Positions 17,973 to 26,960 of a stretch of 49,093 nucleotides of DNA are shown here, one piece after another (the stretch's first letter is position 1; each line of letters starts with the position of its first letter). Location of the stretch: positions 1 to 49,093 of the forward strand of contig JALXDL010000088.1 in NCBI GenBank assembly GCA_026990385.1. Direction: 5' to 3'. The position numbers were made by a program, and so were the translations under genes. The DNA is from DRKI01 sp011051875. Lineage in GTDB: Bacteria; Desulfobacterota; Desulfobulbia; Desulfobulbales; Desulfobulbaceae. Below the pieces are notes generated by a model, which did not search any database, was not told the origin of the DNA, and was given only the letters and a program-made list of their open reading frames with translations.

Positions 17973-19379
17973 ATGAGCGGACAGGAAAACAGCGGATCGA
18001 GCAAGCTCTGGGGCGGCCGTTTCGCCGAGACCACGGCCGCGTCCGTGGAGGCGTTCACCGCCTCCATCCAGTATGACGCCCGGCTCTTTCGCCATGACAT
18101 CATGGGCTCCATGGTCCACGCCCGCATGCTGGCCCGGCAGGGGTTGATCAGCAACGAGGAGCGGGATGCCATCCTGGCGGGCCTGGCCGAGATCCGGGAC
18201 GAGATCGAGGCCGGTACCTTCGAGTTCCGGCCCGAGCTGGAAGATATTCACATGAATATCGAGAAGTCGCTCACCGACCGGATCGGCCCGGCCGGGGCCA
18301 AGCTGCACACCGCCCGCAGCCGCAACGACCAGGTGGCCCTTGACCTGCGCCTCTACCTGCGCGACGAGGGCAGGGAACTGGACCGGTTGCTGGCCGGGTT
18401 GCAGGAGGCCCTTGTCCGCCTGGCCCGCCGCTACCTGGGCGCGGTCATGCCGGGCTACACCCACCTGCAGCGGGCCCAGCCGGTGCTGCTCTCCCACCAC
18501 CTGCTGGCCTACCACGAGATGTTTGACCGGGACCGCGGCCGGATCCGGGACTGGCTGGCGCGGATGAACGTGCTGCCCCTGGGCGCGGCGGCCATGGCCG
18601 GCACCGGCCTACCCATCGACCGGGAGTGGGTGGCCGCGGAACTCGGTTTTGCCGGTGTGTCGGCCAACTCCATGGACACGGTCTCGGACCGCGACTTTGC
18701 CCTGGAACTGCTCTTCTGCCTGAACCTGGTCCAGATCCACCTGAGCCGGCTGTCCGAGGAACTGGTGCTCTGGGCGAGCAAGGAGTTCGAGTTCGTCCGC
18801 ATCGGCGACCGGTACTGCACCGGCTCCTCGATCATGCCCCAGAAGAAGAACCCGGACATCCCGGAGCTGATCCGGGGCAAGAGTGGCCGGGTCACCGGCG
18901 CCCTGGTCTCGCTGCTGATGACGGTCAAGGGGCTGCCACTGACCTACAACCGCGACCTGCAGGAAGACAAGGAACCGGTCTTCGACGCCCTGGACACGGT
19001 CAAGGCCAGCCTGGCCATTGCCGCGGAGCTGCTCGCCAACACCACCTTTGACCAGGACCGGCTGCGGCAGGCGACCCGGGGCGGCTTCATGACCGCCACC
19101 GATCTCGCCGATTACCTGGTGCGCCGCAACATGCCGTTTCGCGAGGCCCATGGCGTGGTCGGCCGTATCGTGGCCCACTGCCAGGAGCGCGGCATCGAGC
19201 TTGAGGACATGAGCCTGGAGGAGATGCGGGAGTTCTCCGATCGCATCGAGGCTGATATCTTTGACGTCCTCTCCGTGGAGGGCTCGGTCAACAGCCGCCT
19301 CTCCACCGGCGGCACGGCCCTTGCGCGGGTGGAAGAGGCCCTGCGCCGGGCGGAACAACAACTGGGAATAGCAAGATGA
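17973..19379 (+). CDS. argH: Argininosuccinate lyase
   Basis: 468 residues. Splits argininosuccinate into arginine and fumarate. The fumarase/aspartase superfamily signature GSSIMPQKKNPD is present, as are LWGGRF at the start, TARSRNDQ and GYTHLQRAQP. An in-frame GTG at 17961 overlaps the argG stop (GTGA); the ATG at 17973 is preferred but not certain. The stop overlaps the next start by four bases (ATGA). Confidence 0.97.
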   Translation: MSGQENSGSSKLWGGRFAETTAASVEAFTASIQYDARLFRHDIMGSMVHARMLARQGLISNEERDAILAGLAEIRDEIEAGTFEFRPELEDIHMNIEKSLTDRIGPAGAKLHTARSRNDQVALDLRLYLRDEGRELDRLLAGLQEALVRLARRYLGAVMPGYTHLQRAQPVLLSHHLLAYHEMFDRDRGRIRDWLARMNVLPLGAAAMAGTGLPIDREWVAAELGFAGVSANSMDTVSDRDFALELLFCLNLVQIHLSRLSEELVLWASKEFEFVRIGDRYCTGSSIMPQKKNPDIPELIRGKSGRVTGALVSLLMTVKGLPLTYNRDLQEDKEPVFDALDTVKASLAIAAELLANTTFDQDRLRQATRGGFMTATDLADYLVRRNMPFREAHGVVGRIVAHCQERGIELEDMSLEEMREFSDRIEADIFDVLSVEGSVNSRLSTGGTALARVEEALRRAEQQLGIAR

Positions 19380-20443
19380 TCAGAATCTGTCGGTATCGCA
19401 CGCGTGCAGGTCTCTCCCTTCTCCTCGCCCTTGTCCTCGCCATTCTGGCCGGCTGCGGCTACAAGGACCGGCCGGTGCCGCCGCAGCAGGTGGTGCCCCG
19501 GCCGATCACGGACCTGCGCTACCAGTTGAGCGAGAAGGGCGTGACCCTCTCCTGGAGCTATCCCATCGAGACCGTGACCGGCAGGGACCTTACCGAGATC
19601 TCCAGTTTCGAGCTCTACCGGGCCGTGGTGCCGGTGGATTCCTACTGCGACACCTGTCCCATCCCCTTTGGCACACCCATCGAACTGCCCGGTGGCGTCC
19701 TGCCCGGCGAGGGCAGGAAGACAGCGACCTACGAGGCGACCCTGCTCCGGCCCGGCAATCTCTACTTTTTCAAGGTACGGTCCAGGAACGGCTGGTGGGC
19801 CGAGTCGGCGGACTCCAACATCGTCTCCTTTCTCTGGAACATCCCGCCACGGGCGCCGGCAGGACTCAAGGCCGAGGCAGGTGATCATCAGGTGACCCTG
19901 CGTTGGCAGCCGGTCGCCACCCATCTCGACGGCAGCCCCGTGACCGGCCGGGTGGAGTACCAGGTCCTGCGCAGTCTGGGTGGTGGTTCCTTTGTACCCG
20001 TGGGTAAGCCGGTGAGCGCAACAACCTTCACCGATACCCGGGTACGCAATGGCAGGAAATACTTCTACCGGGTCCAGGCCGTCGAGGTCTACAAGCAGGG
20101 CCGGGTGGGCGGCGGCTTCACGGCGCCGGTGGCGGCGACCCCGGTGGACCGGACACCGCCGGCGCCGCCGCTCGGGGTGCGGGCCGTGCTCACCGGCATG
20201 GGGGTCAAGGTCTTCTGGCAGCCGGTCAACGAGAGCGACCTCAAGGGGTACCGCGTCTATCGCCGCCTGCCGGGTGACAGGGCGCCGGAGCGGATCGGCG
20301 AGGTCGAGGCGCCGAATATCATGTTCGTGGACCGCAATCCGCCCGCGGACGCGGCCAGGATTTTCTACTCGGTCTCCAGTATCGACAACCACACCCCGGC
20401 CAACGAGAGCGTGAGCTCGCCGGAGGTCATGATCAAACAGTAA
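19376..20443 (+). CDS. Fibronectin type III domain lipoprotein
   Basis: 355 residues. The signal peptide ends in the lipobox LAGCGYK (Cys about residue 27), so it should be lipid-anchored, probably to the outer membrane. Three beta-sandwich units follow: ITDLRYQLSEKGVTLSWSYP, then APAGLKAEAGDHQVTLRWQP, then APPLGVRAVLTGMGVKVFWQ. Each has the Trp and Tyr pattern of FN3 domains. It starts within the argH stop codon and precedes lysA by 53 nt, an odd place for an envelope protein. No enzymatic motif is seen. Confidence 0.85.
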   Translation: MIRICRYRTRAGLSLLLALVLAILAGCGYKDRPVPPQQVVPRPITDLRYQLSEKGVTLSWSYPIETVTGRDLTEISSFELYRAVVPVDSYCDTCPIPFGTPIELPGGVLPGEGRKTATYEATLLRPGNLYFFKVRSRNGWWAESADSNIVSFLWNIPPRAPAGLKAEAGDHQVTLRWQPVATHLDGSPVTGRVEYQVLRSLGGGSFVPVGKPVSATTFTDTRVRNGRKYFYRVQAVEVYKQGRVGGGFTAPVAATPVDRTPPAPPLGVRAVLTGMGVKVFWQPVNESDLKGYRVYRRLPGDRAPERIGEVEAPNIMFVDRNPPADAARIFYSVSSIDNHTPANESVSSPEVMIKQ

Positions 20444-20496
20444 CCGGCCGCGATGCGCCGCGGTTCGGCGCCCTGGCGGCTGATTTTGGGAAGACA

Positions 20497-21768
20497 ATGC
20501 ATCATTTTCACTACAAGGACAACCTGTTGTACTGCGAGGACGTGCCGGTGCGCGAGGTGGTCGATTCCGTGGGTACGCCGCTGTATCTCTACAGCGTGGC
20601 CACCCTGAAGCGCCATTTCAAGGCCTTTGACTCCGCCTTCGACGGCATGGAGCACCTGACCTGTTTCGCGGTCAAGGCCTGTTCGAACATCGCCATTCTC
20701 AACCTGTTCGCCCGTCATGGCGGCGGCGCCGACATCGTCTCGGGCGGGGAACTGTTCCGGGCGCTCAAGGCCGGGATCGACTCCAACAAGATCATCTATT
20801 CCGGGGTGGGCAAGACCGTGGCCGAGATGCGCGAGGCCCTGCTGGCCGATATCCTGATGTTCAACGTGGAATCGGCCCAGGAACTGGACCGGCTGCAGGA
20901 GGTGGCCGCCGGCATGTCCACCGTGGCGCCGGTGGCCCTGCGCATCAATCCGGACGTGGATCCCCGGACCCACGCCTACATCTCCACCGGCCTGGCCAAA
21001 AACAAGTTCGGCATCCCCGTGGACGCCGCCCTGCACGAGTATGAACGGGCCCGTGACATGGAGAACATCGAGATCCTGGGCGTGAGCTGCCACATCGGCT
21101 CGCAGCTCACCCGGGTCGAGCCCTTCATCGAGGCGCTGCGCAAGGTGAAGGATTTCATCGCGCGCCTGGAGGAGCGGGGCATCACCATCCGCTACCTGGA
21201 TCTCGGAGGCGGCCTGGGCATCACCTATGACGACGAGCAGCCGCCAGAGCCGCAGGAGTATGCACAGGCGATCAGGGCGGAGCTGGAAGGTGCCGGGTAC
21301 ACGCTGATCCTGGAGCCCGGCCGGGTCATTGCCGGCAATGCCGGCATCCTGGTGACCGAGGTGCAGTACACCAAGGTCAACACGGGTGTTGAGGAGGAAA
21401 AGCGGTTCGTGATCGTGGACGCGGCCATGAATGACCTGGCCCGGCCCAGCCTGTACGGCGCCTTTCACGAGATCATCCCGGTGGTGCAGGACGACCGGCC
21501 CGGGCAGCGGGTGGACATCGTCGGCCCCATCTGCGAGACCGGCGACTTTATGGCCAGGGACCGGATGCTGCCCGAGGTGCGGCAGGGCGACCTGCTGGCC
21601 ATCATGAGCTGTGGCGCCTATGGCTTTTCCATGGCCTCCAACTATAATTCCAGGCCCAGGGCGGCCGAGGTGCTGGTGGGCGGCGATTGCTTCCGGGTCA
21701 TCCGCATGCGCGAGGACTACGAGGACCTGGTCCGGGGTGAATTTATCGTGGAGCTGGACTGTAAATGA
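20497..21768 (+). CDS. lysA: Diaminopimelate decarboxylase
   Basis: 423 residues. PLP-dependent fold-III decarboxylase making lysine from meso-diaminopimelate. The PLP lysine lies in FAVKACSN; GGGADIVSGGEL, HIGSQ, DLGGGLGI and the C-terminal CETGDFMARDR/ GAYGFSMASNYNSRPR blocks are present. It overlaps dapF by four bases (ATGA), so the two are coupled. Confidence 0.96.
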   Translation: MHHFHYKDNLLYCEDVPVREVVDSVGTPLYLYSVATLKRHFKAFDSAFDGMEHLTCFAVKACSNIAILNLFARHGGGADIVSGGELFRALKAGIDSNKIIYSGVGKTVAEMREALLADILMFNVESAQELDRLQEVAAGMSTVAPVALRINPDVDPRTHAYISTGLAKNKFGIPVDAALHEYERARDMENIEILGVSCHIGSQLTRVEPFIEALRKVKDFIARLEERGITIRYLDLGGGLGITYDDEQPPEPQEYAQAIRAELEGAGYTLILEPGRVIAGNAGILVTEVQYTKVNTGVEEEKRFVIVDAAMNDLARPSLYGAFHEIIPVVQDDRPGQRVDIVGPICETGDFMARDRMLPEVRQGDLLAIMSCGAYGFSMASNYNSRPRAAEVLVGGDCFRVIRMREDYEDLVRGEFIVELDCK

Positions 21769-22619
21769 TGATCGCGGATCTGCCGCTCGCTTTTGTCAAG
21801 ATGAGCGGCACGGGCAATGATTTCATCCTTGTCGATCACCGCCGGCCCCGCATAGTCCCCGAGGCCATGCCGGAGTTTGCCCGGCTCGTCTGCCGGCGCC
21901 GGTTTTCCGTGGGCGCCGATGGCCTGATCCTGATCGAGGATTCGGACCGGGCCGATTTCCGCTGGCGTTTCTTCAACGCCGACGGCTCGGAGGCCGAGAT
22001 GTGCGGCAACGGGGCCCGCTGCGCGGCCCGGTTCGCCTACATGCACGGTATCGCGCCGGCCCGGATGCGTTTCGAGACCCTGGCCGGGATCATCGAGGCA
22101 AGTGTCGCTGATATCAACGTGTCGGTGAAGATGACCCGGCCCACGGACCTGCGGCTGGATCTCGGGCTCGAGGTCGGCGGTGCTTCCCTGGTTCTGCACA
22201 GCGTGGACACCGGTGTGCCGCATGTCGTGATCTTTGTCGAGGATATCGACCGCACCGATGTCTGCGGCCTGGGCCGCAGCATCCGCCATCACGAGGCCTT
22301 CATGCCGGCGGGCACCAATGTCAACTTTGTCCAGCAGCGGCCGGACGGGGCATTCAAGGTGCGGACCTATGAACGGGGTGTCGAGGACGAGACCCGGGCC
22401 TGCGGCACCGGCGCGGTGGCCGCGGCCCTGGTGGCCGCCCTGCTGGAGCGGGCCGCATCCCCGGTGGAAATCGTCACCTCGGGCGGCGACCGGCTGACCA
22501 TTCTCTTTGACCTGCAGGGGGGCCCGGCGGCAGATAACGTATTCCTGAAAGGACCCGCGCATGTGGTCTACAGGGGCGAGCTGAACAGCGAGGCGCTGCT
22601 CGGGGGCAGAAGCGGCTGA
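21765..22619 (+). CDS. dapF: Diaminopimelate epimerase
   Basis: 284 residues. Interconverts LL- and meso-diaminopimelate. Two catalytic cysteines are in MCGNGARCAARF and in RACGTGAVAAAL; the N-terminal KMSGTGNDFILVD is typical. Start inside the lysA stop codon. Lies before dapA, so meso-DAP for both lysine and peptidoglycan is made from this cluster. Confidence 0.96.
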   Translation: MMIADLPLAFVKMSGTGNDFILVDHRRPRIVPEAMPEFARLVCRRRFSVGADGLILIEDSDRADFRWRFFNADGSEAEMCGNGARCAARFAYMHGIAPARMRFETLAGIIEASVADINVSVKMTRPTDLRLDLGLEVGGASLVLHSVDTGVPHVVIFVEDIDRTDVCGLGRSIRHHEAFMPAGTNVNFVQQRPDGAFKVRTYERGVEDETRACGTGAVAAALVAALLERAASPVEIVTSGGDRLTILFDLQGGPAADNVFLKGPAHVVYRGELNSEALLGGRSG

Positions 22620-22687
22620 ACATACGGGTTATACCGAGCGAAACAATACCGGATGGAACCGGTTCTTATCTGTGAGGAGGGAAAGCA

Positions 22688-23569
22688 ATGAAAAAGATTC
22701 AGGGCGCTTGTACCGCAATCGTTACCCCCATGCTCGACGGCAAGGTGGACGAGCAGGGGCTGATCGACCTGATCGAGTTCCAGATCGCCGGCGGCATCCA
22801 CGGCCTGGTCCCCTGCGGGACCACGGGTGAATCGGCCACGCTGGACTTCGACGAGCATAAACGGGTCATCGAGCTGACCGTCAAGACCGTGAACGGCCGG
22901 GTGCCGGTCATCGCCGGCACCGGGGCCAACAATACCCTGGAGGCCATCGAGCTGACCGAGTCGGCCAAGGCCAGTGGCGCCGACGCGGTGCTGTCGGTGG
23001 TGCCCTACTACAACAAGCCGAGCCAGGAGGGACTGTACCAGCACTTCAGGACCATCGCCGAGGCCGTGGACATCCCCATGGTCCTCTACAACGTGCCCGG
23101 CCGCACGGTCACCAACATGCTGCCGGCAACCGTGGCGCGGCTGGCCGAGCTGCCGAACGTGATCGGCATCAAGGAGGCCAGCGGCAGCCTGAACCAGGTC
23201 AGCGAGGTGATCCGGGTCTGTCCCGATGACTTCATCGTTCTCTCCGGCGACGACTTCACCTCCATGCCCACCGTGCTCATCGGCGGCAAGGGGGTCATCT
23301 CGGTCACCTCCAACGTGGAGCCGCGCGGCATGGCCGATCTCATGGAGGCGGCCCTGGCCGGCGACCTGGCCCGGGCCAACGAGATCCATTACCGCTTGTT
23401 CCCCCTTATGGGCACCATGTTCTGTTATCCCAGCCCTGCACCGGCCAAGAAGGCCCTGGAGCTGATGGGCAGGATCCGCTCCGGCGAGGTCCGCCTGCCC
23501 ATGACGGCCATGGACGAGCCCAGTCTGGCCAAGCTGAAGGCGGCCATGACCGAGCTCGGCCTCATATAA
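22688..23569 (+). CDS. dapA: 4-hydroxy-tetrahydrodipicolinate synthase
   Basis: 293 residues, TIM-barrel aldolase family. Condenses pyruvate with aspartate semialdehyde. Features: GTTGESATL, the catalytic Tyr in LYNVPGRT and the Schiff-base Lys in IGIKEASG. GAGGAGG just before the ATG gives good ribosome binding. No lysine riboswitch was seen in the 68-nt gap upstream. Confidence 0.96.
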   Translation: MKKIQGACTAIVTPMLDGKVDEQGLIDLIEFQIAGGIHGLVPCGTTGESATLDFDEHKRVIELTVKTVNGRVPVIAGTGANNTLEAIELTESAKASGADAVLSVVPYYNKPSQEGLYQHFRTIAEAVDIPMVLYNVPGRTVTNMLPATVARLAELPNVIGIKEASGSLNQVSEVIRVCPDDFIVLSGDDFTSMPTVLIGGKGVISVTSNVEPRGMADLMEAALAGDLARANEIHYRLFPLMGTMFCYPSPAPAKKALELMGRIRSGEVRLPMTAMDEPSLAKLKAAMTELGLI

Positions 23570-23592
23570 TAGGAATACCCACAGCAGCCCGC

Positions 23593-23620
23593 AAACCTGA
23601 AACCTGAAACCCGAAACCCG
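23593..23620 (+). repeat. Four tandem 7-bp units before dapB
   Basis: AAACCTG, AAACCTG, AAACCCG, AAACCCG in a row. They lie in the dapA-dapB gap, immediately before the GAAAGGAA ribosome-binding region of dapB. Confidence 0.8.
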
Positions 23621-23633
23621 GAAAGGAAACACG

Positions 23634-24446
23634 ATGACCAAGGTTATAGTAGCCGGCGCCGCCGGCCGGATGGGACAGCGTATCAGTTACATGGTACAGC
23701 AGCATCCAGACCTGGAACTGGCCGCCGCCTTTGAACATGCTGACAATCCGGCCGTGGGCAGGGATGTCGGCGAGAATGCAGGCTTCGGCACCACCGGTGT
23801 CACCATCGAGGCCGGCCTGGAGCCGGTGATCGACAAGGGCGATGTGATCATCGACTTCACCTTCCACAAGGCGACCATGGAATTTGTCCGTCTTGCCGCC
23901 GGGCATGGCAGGGCCATGGTCATCGGTACCACCGGGCTCTCGGCCGATGACCTGGCCGTGCTCAAGTCAACAGCCGAGGCCCATTTTCCCTGTGTGCAGG
24001 CCCCCAACATGGCAGTGGGGGTCAACGTGCTCTTCAAACTGGTGGAGAAGGCCGCCTCGGTTCTTGGCGATGCCTATGACGTGGAGATCGTCGAGGCACA
24101 CCACCGGATGAAGAAGGACGCGCCCTCGGGCACGGCCCTGAAGCTGGGCGAGATGGCCGCCGGGGCCCTGGGCCGGGACCTGGCCGAGGTGGGCGTCTTT
24201 GAGCGGCACGGCATGATCGGCGAACGGACCGACAAGGAGATCGGCATCCAGACCATCCGCGCCGGTGACATCGTCGGCGAGCACACGGTCTACTTTGCCG
24301 GCGCCGGCGAGCGCATCGAGATCACCCACCGCGCCCACAGCCGGGACAACTTCGCCCGGGGCGCCGCCCTGGCCGCCGCCTGGGTGGCCGGCCGGCCCAA
24401 CGGCCTCTACACCATGTTCGATGTCCTCGGCCTGACCGATTTCTGA
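23634..24446 (+). CDS. dapB: 4-hydroxy-tetrahydrodipicolinate reductase
   Basis: 270 residues. NAD(P)H-dependent reductase after DapA. Rossmann motif VAGAAGRMGQ near the N-terminus, GTTGLS, the catalytic EAHHRMKKDAPSGTAL block and HRAHSRDNFARGAA near the end are all present. AAAGGAA upstream of the ATG. Its neighbours dapA and dapF support the call. Confidence 0.96.
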   Translation: MTKVIVAGAAGRMGQRISYMVQQHPDLELAAAFEHADNPAVGRDVGENAGFGTTGVTIEAGLEPVIDKGDVIIDFTFHKATMEFVRLAAGHGRAMVIGTTGLSADDLAVLKSTAEAHFPCVQAPNMAVGVNVLFKLVEKAASVLGDAYDVEIVEAHHRMKKDAPSGTALKLGEMAAGALGRDLAEVGVFERHGMIGERTDKEIGIQTIRAGDIVGEHTVYFAGAGERIEITHRAHSRDNFARGAALAAAWVAGRPNGLYTMFDVLGLTDF

Positions 24447-24494
24447 TTCCACCGGTCTGGCGGCAGGTCAGGTGCATTCCAGTCCTCCTCGGCC

Positions 24495-25031
24495 ATGAAT
24501 CCGGTCTGCATCGGCCTGGGCTCCAACCTGGGCGACTCCATGGAGCTGCTTCGTGATTCCTGGGCCGAGCTTGACCGGATTCCCGGCATCCGTACCGGCG
24601 CGCTCTCCCGTCCCTATCTCACCGAACCGGTGGACATGGAGAGCGAGCACTGGTTCGTCAACGCGGCGGGCGTGCTGACAACCAGTCTTGCCCCGGATGT
24701 CCTGCTGAGACACCTCCTGGCCACGGAGCAGCGTTTCGGTCGCCGCCGGGATCCCGGCCTCCGCCAGCACCAGGACCGGACCCTGGACCTGGACCTGCTG
24801 CTCTACGGCGGGCTGGTCATGAGCTCGCCACGGCTCGTTCTGCCCCATCCCCACATGCACCGGCGGCTGTTCGTGCTTGCGCCGCTGGCCGAGCTGGTTC
24901 CGGACATGGAGATTCCCGGCAGCGGCCGCAGTGTCCGGGAGTGGCTGCGGTTCCGGCAGGCCGAGCCTGGATGTGCAATCATAAAACCCCGGACATGGCC
25001 CGGTGAGCATGACAGGTCACCTGCCGGGTAA
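24495..25031 (+). CDS. folK: 2-amino-4-hydroxy-6-hydroxymethyldihydropteridine pyrophosphokinase
   Basis: 178 residues. Transfers pyrophosphate from ATP to the pterin in folate synthesis. Family motifs: GLGSNLGDS at the start, EQRFGRRRDP, RTLDLDLLLYG (metal-binding aspartates) and LPHPHMHRRLFVLAPL. Last gene of the arg-lys-dap run. The C-terminal 20 residues beyond REWLRF are not conserved-looking. Confidence 0.93.
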   Translation: MNPVCIGLGSNLGDSMELLRDSWAELDRIPGIRTGALSRPYLTEPVDMESEHWFVNAAGVLTTSLAPDVLLRHLLATEQRFGRRRDPGLRQHQDRTLDLDLLLYGGLVMSSPRLVLPHPHMHRRLFVLAPLAELVPDMEIPGSGRSVREWLRFRQAEPGCAIIKPRTWPGEHDRSPAG

Positions 25032-25045
25032 CAGTCCAGATTGGA

Positions 25046-25074
25046 TTAGACTTTTCCCTTCCCGCGTATATAAT
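25046..25074 (+). promoter_or_regulatory. Probable sigma-70 promoter before the YHS gene
   Basis: A perfect -10 box TATAAT at 25069-25074 lies 50-60 nt before the next start codon. The -35 position (TTAGAC, 17-nt spacing) matches poorly. It would start a transcript for the YHS, aldolase, transglycosylase and pgsA genes. Confidence 0.5.
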
Positions 25075-25127
25075 ACAGCTATGCATACAGAAGATGACCG
25101 CTGCAGGAGCGTGCCGGAGGCAGGCTC

Positions 25128-25406
25128 ATGAGCCCGATTCGTCTGCTCGTCCTGGCCGTTCTTTTCTATATCGCCTGGCGGCTGCTGCGGGGGCTGGGTA
25201 AAGATTCAAACCCTGTCTGCCGAACCGGAAAACAGGGGGAGAGCAAGGTGCAGGATGTCCTGGTCGAGGACCCGGTCTGCCATACCCTGGTCCCGAAGCA
25301 CCAGGCACTGCAGTTGCGTCGCAGGGGTGTGACCTACTATTTTTGCTGTGAAAAGTGCCTGCGGGCATTTGAGCGGAACAGTGACCGGAAGCCATCCCAC
25401 GGCTGA
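25128..25406 (+). CDS. Membrane-anchored YHS/TRASH-like metal-binding protein
   Basis: 92 residues. One N-terminal hydrophobic helix (LLVLAVLFYIAWRLL) followed by a short linker and a small domain, EDPVCHTLVP ... YYFCCEKCLRAFERN. The DPVC...YFC..C spacing is that of YHS/TRASH domains, small treble-clef-like metal-binding units. GGAGG precedes the ATG. Might sense or carry a metal at the membrane; no partner is evident. Confidence 0.75.
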   Translation: MSPIRLLVLAVLFYIAWRLLRGLGKDSNPVCRTGKQGESKVQDVLVEDPVCHTLVPKHQALQLRRRGVTYYFCCEKCLRAFERNSDRKPSHG

Positions 25407-25601
25407 TCCCGCATGACCGGACCGGGTTGCGGGGGAGGGTACACCGGCCGACTCCTGCTGTTGGATGCAGGGTCATGCCTGGTGGCATAACAACAATGGA
25501 CATGGGAGGATACCGGAGACCGGCCAGGATCATTGCCGTCGCAGGCGGAAAGAGACCGGGCTTCTGTCCTCTGGATTCTGATTCTGATCAACGGGGAAGA
25601 G

Positions 25602-26246
25602 ATGAAATTTTTTATAGATACCGCAAACATCGAGGAAATCAGGAAAGGGCTTGAACTCGGCATGGTGGACGGGGTGACCACCAACCCCTCGCTGGTGGCG
25701 AAGGAGCAGCGGCCGTTCCTGGAGATCCTCAACGATATCTGCGGGATCGTGGATGGCCCCATCAGCGCCGAGGTAGTCAGCCTGGACGCCGAAGGTATGG
25801 TGAGGGAGGCGCGGGAACTGGCCGGAATCAGTGACAACATCGTCATCAAGGTCCCGATGATCGAGGAGGGGCTCAAGGCAGTGAAACGGCTCACTGCCGA
25901 GAAGATCAAGACTAATGTCACCCTCATCTTTTCCTCCACCCAGGCCCTCCTGGCCGCCAAGGCCGGCGCCACCTATGTCAGTCCCTTTGTCGGCCGTCTC
26001 GACGATATCTCCAGCAACGGCATGGATCTGATCGGAGATATCATGACCATCTTCGGCAACTACGGTTTTGATACCGAAGTGATCGTGGCCTCGGTGCGCA
26101 ACCCCATGCACGTAGTGGAGTCGGCACTCATGGGCGCCCATATCGCCACCATTCCCTACAAGGTCATTGCCCAGCTTGCCCACCATCCGCTCACTGATAT
26201 CGGCATGGAAAAGTTCCTGGCAGATTGGGAGAAACGACAGAAATAA
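25602..26246 (+). CDS. Fructose-6-phosphate aldolase/transaldolase-family protein
   Basis: 214 residues, the short single-domain form (MipB/TalC type). MKFFIDTANIEEI at the start, DGVTTNPSL, the Schiff-base Lys in IVIKVPM, TNVTLIFS and VSPFVGRLDD are typical. The ATG at 25602 has GGGGAAG upstream; the frame extends to 25533 but without support. It could act as transaldolase in the pentose-phosphate pathway or as fructose-6-phosphate aldolase; sequence reading alone does not decide. Confidence 0.92.
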   Translation: MKFFIDTANIEEIRKGLELGMVDGVTTNPSLVAKEQRPFLEILNDICGIVDGPISAEVVSLDAEGMVREARELAGISDNIVIKVPMIEEGLKAVKRLTAEKIKTNVTLIFSSTQALLAAKAGATYVSPFVGRLDDISSNGMDLIGDIMTIFGNYGFDTEVIVASVRNPMHVVESALMGAHIATIPYKVIAQLAHHPLTDIGMEKFLADWEKRQK

Positions 26247-26258
26247 CAAGGGGGCGGT

Positions 26259-26960
26259 ATGATGAAGGGGATGCTCTGTGCCGTGGTTCTCCTGTCGGCC
26301 CTGGTCCTGTCCGGACCGTGCCGGGCCGATATCTATACCTACGTGGACGCCAGTGGTATTCGTCATTATACCAACGTACCCGGGGACGGTCGCTACCGGC
26401 AGGTCCGGCTGCCGGGGCTCAAACCCGCCTCCAGCCGGATGGTCACCAGGGAAAAAACACGCATCGTTCGGAGCGGCAAGGCCAGGAAGCGGCGGCTGGC
26501 CGGCAGGAGATGGATCGGGCCGCGCAGTTATGACCGTCACATCCGGCAGGCGGCCTCCCGGCACCGGGTCGACCCGCTCCTGATCAAGGCCATCATCCAG
26601 ACAGAGTCCAACTTCAATCCGCGTGCCGTTTCCTCGCATGGCGCCCAGGGCCTCATGCAACTGATGCCCGAGACGGCCCGCGACCTGCAGGTGAAAAACC
26701 CCTTTGATCCACGGCAGAACATTGCGGGCGGCACCCGCTACTTCAGGCGCTTGCTCGACTGGTACAACGGCGATCTCGCCCTGAGCCTGGCAGCCTACAA
26801 TGCCGGTCCGGGCCGGGTGCCCAAGCATGGTTCCATCCCGCGCATTCCCGAGACCATGGCCTATGTCAACAAGGTGCTGGGCCTGTACCGGTCCTACCAG
26901 CAGGGCATGATGGTACGGGCCACCAGCATCAATGTCCGGAAACTGGTGACTGTGAATTGA
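26259..26960 (+). CDS. Lytic transglycosylase (SLT domain) with DUF4124-like N-terminus
   Basis: 233 residues. Signal peptide ending near GPCRA-D. Residues 25-50 (DIYTYVDASGIRHYTNVP) are a DUF4124-type segment common in periplasmic proteins. From about residue 95 an SLT domain follows, with catalytic Glu in IIQTESNFNPRAVS, then HGAQGLMQLMPETA and SLAAYNAGPGRVP. It cleaves peptidoglycan glycan strands to anhydro-muropeptides. Its stop overlaps the TTG start of pgsA. Confidence 0.93.
   Translation: MMKGMLCAVVLLSALVLSGPCRADIYTYVDASGIRHYTNVPGDGRYRQVRLPGLKPASSRMVTREKTRIVRSGKARKRRLAGRRWIGPRSYDRHIRQAASRHRVDPLLIKAIIQTESNFNPRAVSSHGAQGLMQLMPETARDLQVKNPFDPRQNIAGGTRYFRRLLDWYNGDLALSLAAYNAGPGRVPKHGSIPRIPETMAYVNKVLGLYRSYQQGMMVRATSINVRKLVTVN

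Noticed and set aside
22620..22687. Lysine riboswitch before dapA
   Set aside because: The 68-nt gap is too short and shows no conserved lysine-box structure.
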